A DNA stretch of 64,000 nt, from assembly GCA_017311185.1 (NCBI GenBank), contig JAESUZ010004140.1, forward strand, positions 62,001-126,000, written 5' to 3'. The stretch comes from Proteles cristata cristata (lineage: Eukaryota; Chordata; Mammalia; Carnivora; Hyaenidae). Both the position numbers and the translations under genes were made by a program. Below are positions 27,501 to 42,209 of this stretch, piece by piece. How positions within the stretch are numbered: position 1 is the first letter of the stretch; the number at the start of each line of letters is the position of its first letter. Below the pieces are notes generated by a model, which saw nothing but the letters and a program-made list of their open reading frames with translations, was not told where the DNA came from and made no database searches.

Positions 27501-30461
27501 TAGAATGCATTCTGTAAATCTAAGCTAATTACACGTGCTGCCTGCCATTTGAAGTTCCTCTTAGGAAAAGGTCACTTAGTTTGAGGTGTTCATTAGATAA
27601 GTGGAAGAGTAAAGGAATATTTTTATGTTCAAGTGTCTATAACAGAAGCTGTCAGTGACTTGCTCACATCTCTTGGCACTCACCATTCCTTTGCATGCTA
27701 AATGCATTCCAACCACAAGCATCTTCAACTCACTGGCTGAAGGATGGTCTGGCCTCAGGAGCCCACTCAAGCAGAGGAGCAAGACACGGCAGGTTACGAG
27801 TACTGAGGAGTTAATATCCTCAGGTGCACACTTCAGCCACTGACTGGGTGGGTTGGCATAGGATCACCACACTCTACATTTCTCTCCCAAAGTTTTCCAG
27901 AGAGAATGAACCCCAGGTACCCATGGCAGCAGTCTTGTGATTTTCTTTATGGGCTTCCTGCCTTTCTTTGACTTACTTCCCCACTTTCTCTCTGGGATCA
28001 CCTGCTGAATTAACCACTTTCAACAACTCTGTTGTTGGGATACACAAGCTTCCACAAAGTTTAATGCTACTGTCTAACAAAGTATCGAGGAAACTTGGCA
28101 GAATGTTAGAGTAATTTTTCCCAGTGCTTTCCTTGTTTGAGATCTTTGTCAGTGACTGCTACTTGCCAGATCCCACACCAACTCTCCCCCTCCTCCTTCA
28201 CAGTTGAACCTTGACTATATTTGGGACAGCAGTGCACCTCACTAAAATACATTTCTTTGGCTTCCTAGAAACTAGCTGTAGCCATATGACTAACTCTGGC
28301 CCATGATGCATAAATGAAAGCATTGTGTGGGGCTTCTGGAAGGTGTCCTTAAAATAGAAGAGTGTGTCTTTTTCTCTCCTCCTCCTCTCCTGACCCCATC
28401 CTGATTATTTGCCCCCATCACAGGATGTGATGGTTGGAGCAGCAGCAGCCATCTTAGGAGACCTACAAAATGGAAGTCTGGATCTGATGATGGTGGACCC
28501 AAAAGATAGGAGCCTAGGATTGCAGGTCCCATAACAGTCCTAGACCATCCATCACCAGTCTTCTTTTATATGTCATAGAAATAAACTATCCTAAGTCACT
28601 ATTACTTTGGGGTTTTCTGTTACATGTGGCCAAATATAATCCCCATTAATTCAAGGTTCCTTTATTCAGGCTGGACTCTTGTTTAAGAACCAGGCAGATT
28701 AACACAGCCCTGCTTTAGTTTTATTAAACTATGATTCATGCACATAGGCTTTGTCCTTAGTTATACTTTGTAGGATAACCTTTCTCTGTTCCTTTCCCTT
28801 CTAATCCTTTTCAGCAAATTCTCATGATATTCCCTTTAAAAAATTCTACATTCTATAAGTCTCCTCATAAAGCCCCTGGAATTAGCACCATCCTAGAGAG
28901 TCCCTGGAGTTTTATCTCTAAAGGCAAAGGAAGAAAATACCAGGGGAGGCTGCCTGTCTCATTACTTAGAACCCATAGTTTTACTGCTGCTAGGGCTACC
29001 ACTGCTTAACTGGTTTATATTCTATTGTTTTGGTCATTGGAATCGACTCGGGATTCCACAAGGATGCTCTTTCTGGTTTAAAAAATACTGTCCTGGCACA
29101 TGAATAGAAAATGAATGTCCAGAATATACTTAAGTCTGTATGATCTAAAACTCCAGTCTGAAAAAATGACCAATACGGTACTCTCAGTGATTGACTCAGA
29201 CTCAATGTCTGGTTATGTTATCAACTATCCAAGTGCTAAAAATTTATATATTATCAAAATCTGATTTTTCTAAAAATGGTTCATTTAATGGACTTTATGT
29301 CTTTTTTTTTTATAACCCTCAGAGACCTAGAGTCTTTTGCATTTAAATTGCAATGGTAATAGGATGGAAATGATGGACCTATATGCACGCCACACATACA
29401 CACACCACGTGCCCCACATATATCATTACTGGAGCTCTCACCCAATTATGTCATTCTGTTTAGTTCCCTCTGTTCAGCTTCAAAAAGATTGAGAATTAAA
29501 GAGGGAACATTGATAAAACCTGCTCAGGATATTGGGAAGTTCTCCTCTGTAAGCCCACCGTCTGTTTTCTAGTAGGTATGGCCTGATTTCTGCAGCTACA
29601 TGGGCAAGGAGACATTTCCACAGTTTTTCTATGTATACCTCATCTTCTTTCAGTTTGCAGTGATGGTGGAGAAGAACCAGGTCCGAAGTCTGCTTCTCTA
29701 GGACGGACTGATACTGTAGGAGGGAACAGTAGGAAGTCTGCAGCTCTTCTGTGCGAAACTCCAGCTCTTGCTGGAGAGCCAGCAATTTTTTCTTGAGTTG
29801 TTGGAGTTGCCTCAGATGGCACTGTTTACTGGGCTCAAGCTCTATCTGTGGCTCCTCGAATGCTAATGCTTGCTTCTTATTCTGCAATTAAGATCAAATA
29901 TATGGAAAAAAACTTCAGGTTGTCACTCAGTATACATTCATTCTTTGATTTTTCTCACTTGTTCAACCATTCACAACCATCTACATTCATCCTTTCATCA
30001 CAGCACACTTACTAAACATTTCACTGTATTCACAATGAAAAATGATTTTGTATTTCCATCCTGTAAGGAGGATTTGAAAGAAGAAGAACACCTAGGTCTT
30101 TCCTACTATTTGGACCTACCATTTGTATTATTTGGGCCATAAGAAAAAAACATAAAGCCTAAGAATCTAGAAAGTAGTATACAGATACACAAGTTAATAT
30201 GGTTGTTTTTTTGTTTTTGGTTGTTTTTTTGTCTTCACATTTAAAGATAACTGACCTAGAATGCAATGAACTTCTGGTCAGTGTTCTTAAACTAAACTCA
30301 ATTATTAAAAATGCTCAGATAAAAAGGTAAACTCATGGGTAGGCTCTTGGGGAAACAGCTTTCTGGAATTCTGGGAAATGGGAGGCAGAGCTATCATTCA
30401 GGGACATCTGGGCACAGATTCTGTCGTCTCCTCCTGAAGGAAGATGTAACCCTGTAGATGC

Positions 30462-30500
<39 letters not shown>

Positions 30501-33500
30501 GTGTGCGTGTTTGAGAGAGAGAGAGGGAGAGAGACACAGAGAGAGAGAGAGAGAAAGAGAAAGAGAGAGAGAGAGAGAGAGAGATTTCTTCCTGCTAATC
30601 CACCATCAACTTGAAAAGCTTCTAAACCCATTTTAAATTTTTACTTATTCATTCAATAACCATACACTGAACACCTGTTTTTTATCAGGTATACGCTGGT
30701 AGGATGTACACCTGAGGTGTTTATTTCACACAGTTGAGGTCTTTGCACTGAAGTGTCTGTATTTTCTTGCCCCACATCGTTGATGACATATGAAAGAGAG
30801 GTGGATGAAGAGGGTGGCCCATGGGTATTCCTTAACTCCCAACTCTGTTTATTATCCTCCTATTCATTCTTTAAAACTGTCCAATTCCTCCTTTCCCTCC
30901 TGTTTTCCCTGCAAAGCTGTCTTTGCACCAATACCATACACTTTACTGGCATGTCTTTAATATGGCAATTGACATTCTACCTACATTTGACACTACACAT
31001 TGCAGTGACCTCTGTGTATCTTATCTTCTAATAAGATTATAAACTCCCGGAGGGCAGGGGCCATGTCTGCTTCTATAGGACCTAGAGATTTATACACAGT
31101 TAGGTATTAGAGGAAAGTAGGAAATAAAATAGAGAACTGACAATATCATTGGCTCCCAAAAATGTTAGCTTGTGGTCTTGGGCTCATTAGCAGAGTACTT
31201 TCAAACTTTTGAAAAATTAACCTTTTTTTTTTTTTTTACAGTTTGAGGTATACTTTATATATCATAAAATTCAACCATTGTAAGTTTACAGTTCAATGAT
31301 TTGTAGAAAATTTATAGAATTGTGCAACCATTATTATAATCTGGTTTCAGAACATTTCCATCACCTCAGAAAATTCCCTCATGCCCATTTGTCACTCTTG
31401 TCCCTACCCTAGCTCCAGGCAACCACTAATCTGCTTTCTGCCTCTATGGATTTGCCCTTTCCAGACATTTCATATAAATGGAATTGTATGTCATCTTTTG
31501 TGTCTGGCTTTTTTCACTTAGCATAATGTTTTTGAGGTTCATCCAGGCTATGGAAAGAATCAGTATTTTGTTCTTTTTTTTTTTTTATTGTTGAATAGTT
31601 GGAATGTACCATATTTTGTTTATCTGTTCACCAGTTGATGGATATTTGGATTGCTTCAGCTTTGGGCTATCATGAATAATGCTGCTATGAGCATTAACAT
31701 AGTAGTCATGTACGGATGTATTTTCCTTTAATTTGTTTAGCAAACATCATGGGGTACCTGCTATGTGTCAAGCACTGTACTATGTAATGGGGATATAGAA
31801 GTATATAAAACAGACAGAATCCCTGTCTTCATGCAGTTTGCATCTTGGGGAGCAGGGAGTCAGCAAATAAATAAGTTATGTAGTGTATTAAAAGGAAAAA
31901 GTGCTATGGAGGAGAGTAAAGCAGGGATGAGGATGCTTGCATGGAGAGAACTGTAAGTATTTTAATGGAGGATCAAACTGAGAAGGTGATAGTTGAGCTA
32001 AGGTTTGAAGAAGGCAGGGAAGGAGCCTGGTGGGAATCTACAGCAGGAACATTCCAAGGAGAGATAACAGCAAGAACTAGGACCTGGAGGTGAGAGGTGC
32101 CTAGTGGTGTCTGAGGAGCCATTTGTTCTGGCTGGAGCAGAATAAGGGGAAGAGTAGTACCAGGTGAGGTGAGAAACAAAGAGAGGTGAGGTCCTTTAGG
32201 GCCATGGAGTCCATTCTAAAGACTTTGACTTTTTCTTTCAGTGAGATAAAAGGCAATTGGAGGGTAGTAAACAGACAAGTGAAATGATATCCTTTAAAGC
32301 TTACAAAGGACACACTGGCCAGTCTACTGAAAATCAACTGTACTGAGGCAAAGACTGAAGCAGAGAGACAAACAAAGAGGCTGCTACAAGAATCAAGGCA
32401 AGAAGGGATGGTGGCATGGACCAAGGTGGAAGTTGGGAGAAATGGTTGAATTGTAAATCTATTTTGAAAGTAGATCCCATGGGATTGGCTGCGGTGCTAG
32501 GTGGTGGGAGATGATGATGATCCAAGGCTACGACTCCAAGGTTTTGGTCTGAGTAACTGGAGAGACTGAGGTTTAATGAGATTAATTCTGTGTGAACTGG
32601 GACTGAAAAAAGAGAAAATCTTCTCTAGTGAGAGTGAGTGGTGTGGCTCAGATAAGAGAAGGGAAGCTCAGCCCAGCTCAGAACCAGAAAGACAATAGCT
32701 AATTGTGTCAGTGCATTCTGAATTAGAAGACTGAAAATGGACCACTATGATTACCGGCAAAAGAAATCCACAAAGACAAGCCAAACTCTTGGCCAGATCA
32801 TCTGGTGTATGTGGCTGGAGGGAAGTTAATGATGACTTCTTTCTTAAGACAAACAAAGCTGAATTTTACATATACTCTGTGCAGCTGTAATTGCTAATGT
32901 TTTTAGTTAAGTTCTCTCATTCTTTTCAAAATAAGATTGTTGCTATTCTTGGGGTGCTTTTGCTCAGATCCTTATCTCATGGTTCGTGGGTTCGACCCAC
33001 ATTGGGCTCTGTGCTGACAGCTCAGAGCCTGGAGAATCCTTTGGATTCTGTGTCTCCCTTTCTCTCTGTCCCTCCCCCGGCCTCTCTCTCTCAAAAATAA
33101 GTAAATATTTAAAAAATTAAAGAAAAAAGAATGTTGCTATTCTCACAACTCATCGATGAATGAGGTTCAAAGAGAAGGGATTTGGGAGTGATGTGTGTGC
33201 ATGCATGCATGCTGACATACATGTATGGGGGATGTTCTCAACAGCTCAAGTCTCTGTCTATTAGGCAGGTAAGCTGGAGGGTTGGAAGCTGCTTGGAAAA
33301 AGACACGGTCAAGAATAAATACTCTATGTGGCTAGAGCCAAAGCAAAGGGGTGAACATCCTGGGATAGGGTTAATTCAGAGGGCTTAGTTTAGTGAAACA
33401 GACACCCAGCAAAATTCTTATTAAAATTTTCCCAAATTCTGTTTTTCTTGGCTTTGTTGAAGTGATTTGATTTCTGAAAATTAAAAAACTGGATGCCTGA

Positions 33501-36500
33501 TTCCTTCAGTACGTGTGTGTTAACTGTTGATTTGGCCCTGCCTCTCCGCCGATGGATATACATGACCCAGCTGAAAACTAACTGTGGTCTCTTCACTGTT
33601 CAGTCTTAGTTTTGCCTTATTTCCATGTCCCTGTTTTCTCTTTACCACACAAAAGAATGAAAGAAGCACTCTTTGTTTTTTTTTTTTTTTAAGTCAAACT
33701 CGTTCTTTAGGTCTTCCCCTCCTAGAATGTGGTACATCACCTATTCTTAAGTGTGTTCATAATTGTTCTTTGGCTTGAAAGCCTCCTGTGGGTAAAGAAG
33801 GTCATTTCCTATGTGTATAAAGCTCAGCAACCTGTCAGTGATGCTGGTGAACTGTTACTTCCCATTTCTCTTCCTCAGAGGTCATACTGAATCTTCTGGG
33901 TTTAATTTTGGTTTGAGGTAATATGATAGGCGAACCAGATGATGAGAGTTCATTCAAATCTTCCAGTGCAGGGCAAACACTGTACCTGACCCAATTTGTC
34001 TGGTTATAAAGATCCAAGAACTGCTCTTATCTGTAGAGAAACTAGAGTTTTCTTGGATGAGAATTTTAAACATTTGTACACTATAGATACCTATGTGTTT
34101 AAAAGAATCAATTTTCAAAGTCTTGGAGAAATACCTGGCCTTTTTGAGACCTATTAAATTTCTACTTATTTATCCGTAAGTATTCAAAAGATTATTTTGT
34201 CTTAATTCTAAATGGATAGAAAATGACATGCTATGGATTAAGTCTGCATTTCACTTATAGATGTGCTAAAGAGCAGTATGAGAAAGGCATCGATGAATTT
34301 CCTACTGCCTCTTAGTCTTTTTTTAAAGTTTTCTTTCTAGTGAAGACATAGATATTTTATTATATTCTGCTTTGACCTTTAAACTGCAATTTGGAGAAAA
34401 TGAGCAAGTTGGAAGTAATCTTCTGTAAGTAAGATTGGTTCTCGAAGTTACCAGAGTTGAACATGAGTCCAGAGGCTGCCAGGTACACACCATGTTTCTC
34501 AGATTTCTATCCAGGCCTTAGCTGTTTTAAAAGATGGACAGCACTGGTCACCTGTAGGAACCTGTTGCCATATTTAGTCAATTTTTCAGCCCTACTTATG
34601 GTCAAAGAGATTATAGCTATTGCTCTTTCCTTGCCTATGTGGCTACTTGATCACAGAAGGAAATTAATTGGCCTGGCATGATTTGCCTTTTGAGAAGTCA
34701 CTTTGGTTTCTACCCAATACTTTGTGCTTTTCAAGTTGATGCTAATTGATTGATGTTAAGTTCTATATTTTCCCTGATATTGAAGTTAAGCTGACAGGTC
34801 TATAATTACCAGGATTGTCCTTTTTCCCTTTTTAAAAAGATGAGCACTTCATTTACCCTTTTTCAGTCTACAGGGACTTTCTTTATCCTCTTGAGTTCTC
34901 AAAAATAATCGCTAGCAGCTATGTAATAACACCTGCCAATTCCTTAAGTACTCTTCAAAGTATGTCATCAGGTCCTGCTGATTTGCCTAAAGCCGGCTTT
35001 TCAAAATACTTTTTAACCATTTTATTCCCTATTCTAGTTTGCACGCTCTTCTGTCTCAGGTTGGGATCTCTCTGATAACTGGATCCCTGCTGCTTTTCCC
35101 CCTTCATTTAAGAACTGAAAGTCTCATCTTTCCCCAGTCATTGACATGAACTTCTTTATTTTTGAGGTGTTAAGTGAGGTATTTTGCCTGTAACTCTGGT
35201 TTAGCCTTTTATCACTAGATAAGTTTATCTGTTACTTGTTATATCTTCTACAAATTACATTTCTTGTCCTTTCTTGTATTGGGAGAATGTAAAACTGTGT
35301 ATTTAAGTGGCATGCATTTCTTTTGGGTACATCTTCATGGTTCAGACATTTTTCTCATCAGTGATCTCTGCTTACCAGAGATTCCCTTTAAAGAAAAAAA
35401 AAACCCTCTTTATTTTGGAATAGCTTTAGATTTACAGAAAAATTGCAAATGTAGTATATAGAGTTCCCATATGCTCTTTACCCATCTTCTCCTAAAGCTA
35501 ACATTTCACCTAACTATAGTACAGTTGTCCAGCTAGAAAATTAACATTGGTAGATTACTATTAAATTACATACTTTATTCAGATTTTATCCATTTCCCAC
35601 TAATTTTTTTCCTGTTCCAGGATCCAATCCCAGATTCCACAAGGCATTTAGCAGTGCCATGTAAAAAATTTGTTTTCTTTTCCAGGGACTCAAAGTCATA
35701 TTTCTGTGCCATAATTTCCATCAAGGATTATTAGCCCATATTCAACTAGTTACTTTTATTTTCTGAAATCAAATTTCTTGCCTAGTTTTATGCTAAGAAT
35801 AGTGTCCTTCGTCCACTTCAGAGATGAGTTTGATAATCTCATAATATCGGGGTGTTCTCCCCGGGGTCATACCACTGGAGCCAAAGGGGCCTGGGAAATT
35901 GCTCAGAAAGACCTTTCTTTTTCTAATTTGATCATTCTTTTATTATGATATCTTTGTTGTTCTTTTCTCCTTTCATGTTAATTGAAAGGTTCCTGGGCAG
36001 GTTCAGGACTACAGTGAGGCAAGTGGGATGCAAATCTAAAAAAAATTTTTCTTAAATTTTTAATGTTTTTTATTTATTTCTGAGAGAGAGAGACAGTGTG
36101 AGCAGGGGAGGGTCAGAGAGAGCAAGACACAGAATCTGAAACAGGCTACAGGCTCCGAGCTAGCTGTCAGCACAGAGCCTGACTTGGGGCTCAAACCCAC
36201 GAACCTTGAGATCATGACCTGAGCCGAAGTTGGAAGCTTAACTGACTGAGCCACCAAGGTCCCCATGGGGTGCAAATTTTAAGAAGCATTCAGTCTTCAG
36301 CTTGGCACCTGAAGGTGAGTGCCCTGTAAAATTTGTTCCCTAGGTACCTCATTTGCTTTACCTATCTCTGCTCCTGGGTTTTGGAGCATAACATATTCTT
36401 GATTTACTAGGTTACCCACCCCCTGCCTGCCATTCCTGTAGTTACATGTTAACATATGATATAGTATTTTAATTTTCTCTCCTAACTAGTTTTGAACTAT

Positions 36501-38244
36501 GACCTCTGGCTTATTTCTCCAGAACCTTGTTAGATATTAGTCAAAATTTTCAGAAAGTCTTGGGTATCCCCTTTGTTCCCATATTACACTTCCTTGTAGA
36601 AGGCAGATCTTGCAGGGATTTTCTGAGTGGATGAGTATAAGTCTACATCTAATTGTGTGTTTGTACGCACAGTCTCCAATTTAAATTCTGCACTAAGTGC
36701 TAGGAAAAAAAAGAGTCTGTTTTAAAGCTTATTTCAAGCTGTTAGACCTTCTTCTGGGCAATTAGAATAATAAAATGCGATTTAATACCTTTCTCCTTCC
36801 AAGTTGCTAGGTACATTTATAAGCCATATGGCTATCCCTGACTAGAGGAATAAATAAACTTGTGACAGCTATGGTGAAAATATCCAAAAATGTTAATATT
36901 TAGAAAGAAGTAAATTATAATAGTATTCTTCCCAAGATCTATTTATGAAAACCAATGGATTTTTCTACGTTTGTGACCTCTTAGAGAAAGGACAGTAACA
37001 CTCAGTAAGATAAGGTGGAAATGCTTTGTTGGTAGCATTTTTAGGGCTTTGTAGAGGAAAAATCTGTGGTTTCTACAGGGAGGTAGTAAGTCCAAGAAGA
37101 AGTCTGTTAGGCACAATTAAGAGAGACCAAACCACAAAAGGTAGAGAAGACAGTGGAGTCTTACACAGTAGCTAAGGCCAACTTGGGAGTCTAGCAGCAG
37201 GTCTATGCAACCAGTCCCTGCTTCACGTTTGCCGAGCACTCAAGTCCCTAAAAAGGTATGAAGACTGCAAGAAAGGCATTCTTGTAAACCCCAAGTTTTC
37301 AAAGAGCTATGGGAAAGTATCTCCTAGCCAGCTTCTCAGCTTCTGGGGATAAATTTAGAGACTGGTTTATAGAGCCTAGAACTAGAGTTTCCAAAAAAGA
37401 GAAAACTTCAGGCTTAAATGTTGCCTCAGATGACGAACTGCCTACAGGTAAGTATTAGTTCAAAAAAATCATCATGCCAGGAGAAGGTGATCACGCCATT
37501 GCTCATACATGTGCAGGACAAGTGTTACTGAGTGTCGTGGCTTACACACCTCCAGAAGTAGCTCTGTGGCAAGGGACTGAGTGTTCAGTACTAGTGGGAA
37601 GTGATCTTGGTAAACTCAGGTAGGCGGTTGGAGAAATGAGACAAGGAAGGAAGTGTTACCAAGCTAGTTACACGGTGGGCAGCTGGCACAGGATCCCACT
37701 AAGGAACTCCAGGACAGAGCAAAGAGCATGCCTGGGGTGCTCTATGACTGAGGGGCAAGAAACAGAGGTTATTTGACCATTTCCCCATCAGTCATTGGTT
37801 GAGGGCTGCTTTGGGGGGCATTAGCCATTCCACATTTGAGCATCTCTGGTGACTGGGTTCTTGCAACCAGAAGAAAGCTTGTAGGCAGAGAGCTGCACTC
37901 TCTGTGCAGCAATAAAGGTGGCAATAAAGATCACCTGCTACACTGATGAACAGTGACACCTCTGAGCAAGTGGGACAGTTGTTATTTTCACGGTTGACTT
38001 AGAAGTTTGTCTAAAATCCATTAGTAGATGCTACTCTCCTTGTATAACCAGGGTTTCGTCTTTTCAGGTCTTTTCTGGCCTCAGATGCTGTAAATCCAGG
38101 TGTAAAAGGCCAGATAAGGAAAAGACAGGGCCTCAAATGTAGATGACCTTGGAGATAGATAAATGAAAAAATTCTGATGGCAGGGATGGGGTGTTCATGC
38201 ACTTGCATGAGAGAGAGAGAGAGAGGGAGAGGGGGAGGGAGAGG

Positions 38245-38290
<46 letters not shown>

Positions 38291-41200
38291 GAACATGTAT
38301 TTAATTCTTTCTCATTGTCTGCTCAATAAATGCTCTTGAATGACTAGGGGCTGAATTTTCTATTACCGTTCCTGCCTAGGGAAGCAGAGGTGGAAGTCGA
38401 GGGAGAAGAGGTGGGTAGCAGATGCTGAGTCCCTTACGTGGTTGTCGCTCATCATTGCCTCCTCCACGCAGAGCTGGTTCTCCTGCAAGGTCTTCCCCTG
38501 TCTCTTGCAGACATCATGCAGGTTTTTGATGTCAACTTGCAGGCTCAAGAGCTTGCTGTTTAGGCTGCTCACTTCTCGGTCTCTCTCCCCCACCTTGGCA
38601 GTCAGAAAAAACAAAAGCATTAATTATCAACTATCAAGAAAATGCTTACTTTTGTTCACTTAACTGGTTGACAGAGACTTTAAATTTGCTGGAAATTTGT
38701 CCGTCAACTCTTAGCTGTTATTACTCATCCAGTGTAACATTTACACAGTATCCATTTGCGAGGTGTCTGAGTGCTCTGCATTATTCAGACAATTACTTAT
38801 TTACGTTAATTAATCTTCACCCACTGCTGTGGGTACATCACAGACACTTTCCCTGTTTTTCGAGAGGAAGTCAGTGCCTAGAATAATTCCAGGCACCTAG
38901 CAGACTGTCTATAAATATTAATGGTTCTGCCACTGATGAACACAGTAAGATGTCAAATGAATTTGTCAGGACTACAGTGAATCAGTGATGGAGTTGATGT
39001 GGATTCGGAAGCATTTTAACTTTCCCTTCTATCCACTAATCCTAAAGACATCCCTCACCTGTAAACCTGGTGCTTTTCTGTGGAGACATACACCAATGAG
39101 AATAAAAGTAAAATCCCTGGGCTGATTGCATAAAATAATCTGTCTTTGATTACAAGTGAAAAAGATTAGCTAATTACAGCTAGGTCAGAATGGAGATTAA
39201 TGATTGAGATCAAAATAAAAAGTGCAGAGCCTACTAACTTGGGTGGAGTTGGGGGTGTAGAGCTGTGGTAAGAAAGTGTGTGCCGCAGTACACTAGGATG
39301 CCAGTGCCTACTCCCACTGTTGTGGGTGGCAACAGTATAGAAAGAAATTAGGAAGAAACCCTTTCCTATCATTGTGCACACTTTTCACAACACTGAAGAG
39401 GACAGGTACTACCATCTCTGAGTTTTAGTTATTTGTTATTTTTAATTTATTTTTTAAAAGTATAATTTATTGTCAAATTGGCTTATATACAATACCCAGT
39501 GCTCATCCCAAAAAGTGCTCTTCTCAATGCTCATCACCCACATTTCCCTCTCCCCCACACCCCCATCAACCCTCAGTTTGTTCTCTTATTTAAGAGTCTC
39601 GTATGGTTTGCCTCCCTTCCTCTCTGTTTGTAACTATTTTTTTCCCCTTCCCTTCCCCCATGGTCTTCTGTTAAGTTTCTCAAGATCCACATATGAGTGA
39701 AAACATATGATATGTGTCTTTCTCTGACTGGCTTATTTCACTTAGCACAATACCCTCCAGTTCCATCCACATTGCTGCAAATGGCATGATTTCATTGTTT
39801 CTCATTGCCAAGTAGTATTCCATTGTATATATAAATCACATCTTCTTGATCCATTCATCAGTCGATGGACATTTAGGCTCTTTCTATAATTTGGCTATTG
39901 TTGAAAGCACTGCTATAAATATTGGGGTACATGTGCCCCTGTGCATCAGCACTCCTGTATCTGTTGGGTAAATTTCTAGGAGTGGTATTGCTGGGTCATA
40001 GGGTAGTTCAATTTTTAATTTTTTGAGGAATCTCCACACTGTTTTCCAGAGTGGTTGCGCCAGTTTGTTTCCCACCAACAGTGCAAGCGAGTTCCCATTT
40101 CTTCATATTCTCACCAGCACCTATAGTCTCCTGAGTTGTTCATTTTAGCCACTCTGACCAGTGTGAGGTGGTATATCAGTGTGGCTTTGATTTGTATTTC
40201 CCTGATGATGAGTGACGTTGAACACCTTTTCGTGTGTCTGTTGGGAATCTAGATGTCTTTGGAAAAGTGTCTGTTCACGTCTTCTGCCCCCATCTCTGAG
40301 TTTTAGATTTTCAAACTGAGCCCGGTACTTTTAGGGTACATGATTATCCAGAGCAGGCTCTTAGGCAAGGGTTCCCAGCATCTATTAAAGAAACACTCCT
40401 AAGAGAAATCAGTCAGGAAATAAAGGAAGCAAGACGGGAAAAGAGGAAGAAACCAAGGAAGAGCACGTTTCAGACCAAGTCCTCAAGGCAGTTGCTTTCA
40501 CCTGATCCTACAGGGAACTCTGCAGTGTAAGTAACACCTCAGGAGTTTGTCCTGATTAGTTGCAAAAGCTGGGCTGTCAGACTCATTATCAGTCAGTCAA
40601 TGGCTAAGGGCTTCCCCATGAGATATAATCTCCCAAGGACTTCCAGCTCTCTGCTCTTATGAGCAAAGTGACCCCAATAGCCCAAGGGCAATTCTTCTAA
40701 GAGAGTTTCAGGTACAAAAGCACACCGAAGCCATGGGTGCACAGAAATGGTAAAGTGATCCAAATGACAGTGCCCAAGGTCCCACAGCTGGTTAGCAGCA
40801 GAATGAGGAGGTCTGTTCTCCTGACCCTGTAGCCAGTGATCTGCCACCATATCCCACTGACTGCTCTGGCTTCTTAAATATATGAGCTACATAACACTCA
40901 TCCCCAGGGGAGCTGGAGACCTGATATGGACATCATAAATCAAGTCTTACTGGACAGGTCAGTTTAAGAGACCTCTGCACAAGGCTGAGGGGGGCCAGAG
41001 GATAACCACGAGAATCGGACACTGCAATGTCAGAGTATTCGGAATTCAGAAGGTTTCCCAGAAGTGCTGCTGTCTCAGCTGATTTATTTCTTCATTTCCA
41101 TTTAGTACCTGGATTTTTTTTTTTTTTTTACCACTTTACAGTTTAATTAGGTTAACGGCATGGCTCTGTCATTAAAAGGATTTCATTATCTCAAAACTCT

Positions 41201-42159
41201 CTCTCTTCCTCTCTTGCTCCTGTCCCTTGTTCCTCACTTTCAGAAAAATAACACTGGATGTCAACTGCCCCAAGCATGTAATTACCATTACAACAATTTA
41301 CCAGGGACTCTCTTAAGAGAATGTGTGTAGAGCAGTTTAAAAAAAAATGGTGTATGGACACTGTATTCTAACTAGAAAACAAAATCCTTGACCCGATGGA
41401 GGAGAAGTTTGATTCCAGTGCTTTAAATTCCTTTTCTCATTGCTGCCACACTGGGAATAGAGAATAGAGGCTCTCTGGGGATTGAGACCCTAGGGGGTCT
41501 TCTCCCCTCTTGCCACAGGACTCTTTCTTTGGCATCTATGAGCAGGTTAGGTGACAATACAATGCCTGCTTTATAAAAGTGTCATATGCCCCATACTCTT
41601 GCTTTAATATTGAATATATGCATCTTAAGATGAGGACCATGTCACCGATTGTTCCATATGGAGCCTGGCACACTGTGGACTCATTAACAAAGTAGCAATG
41701 ATATACAACTTGAGCCTCTTCAACTTAAAAGCTAAATGCCCTCTCTTTGTCAGGCCAATAAAAAACCCCATCTCCCTCTAGTTTTAGATGTCTTCTGAGC
41801 AGAAGGCCTGCTTGCCCCCATTCTAATGCACCAACAGGACTTCAGAATTGGATCTTTAATGTAGATGATGTCATCTAATTTGGACATTAGCATTGACTCC
41901 GAGTCTCTAAGGCAATTTCTTCATTCAGAAACAAGAGGTTTGGAATAAATAATTCTTTCTTAGAGGATTCCGCAAACCAACTGAATAACAGATGTGTTTT
42001 GTGGTATGTTGAATGAAATTTGCTTTTGAGATCAAAATCAAGGGTGTCTGTGTGGCTCAGTTGGTTGTGTGTACAACTCTTAGTTTCAGCTCAGGTCATG
42101 ATCCCAGGGTCATTGGCTGAGCTCTGAGTCTGGGTCCGTACCGAGCGTGGAGCCTGCTT

Positions 42160-42209
<50 letters not shown>

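Noticed and set aside
38207..38294. Regular repeats that could suggest an array
   Set aside because: Simple GA microsatellite; no direct repeats with unique spacers anywhere in the window, so no CRISPR-like array.
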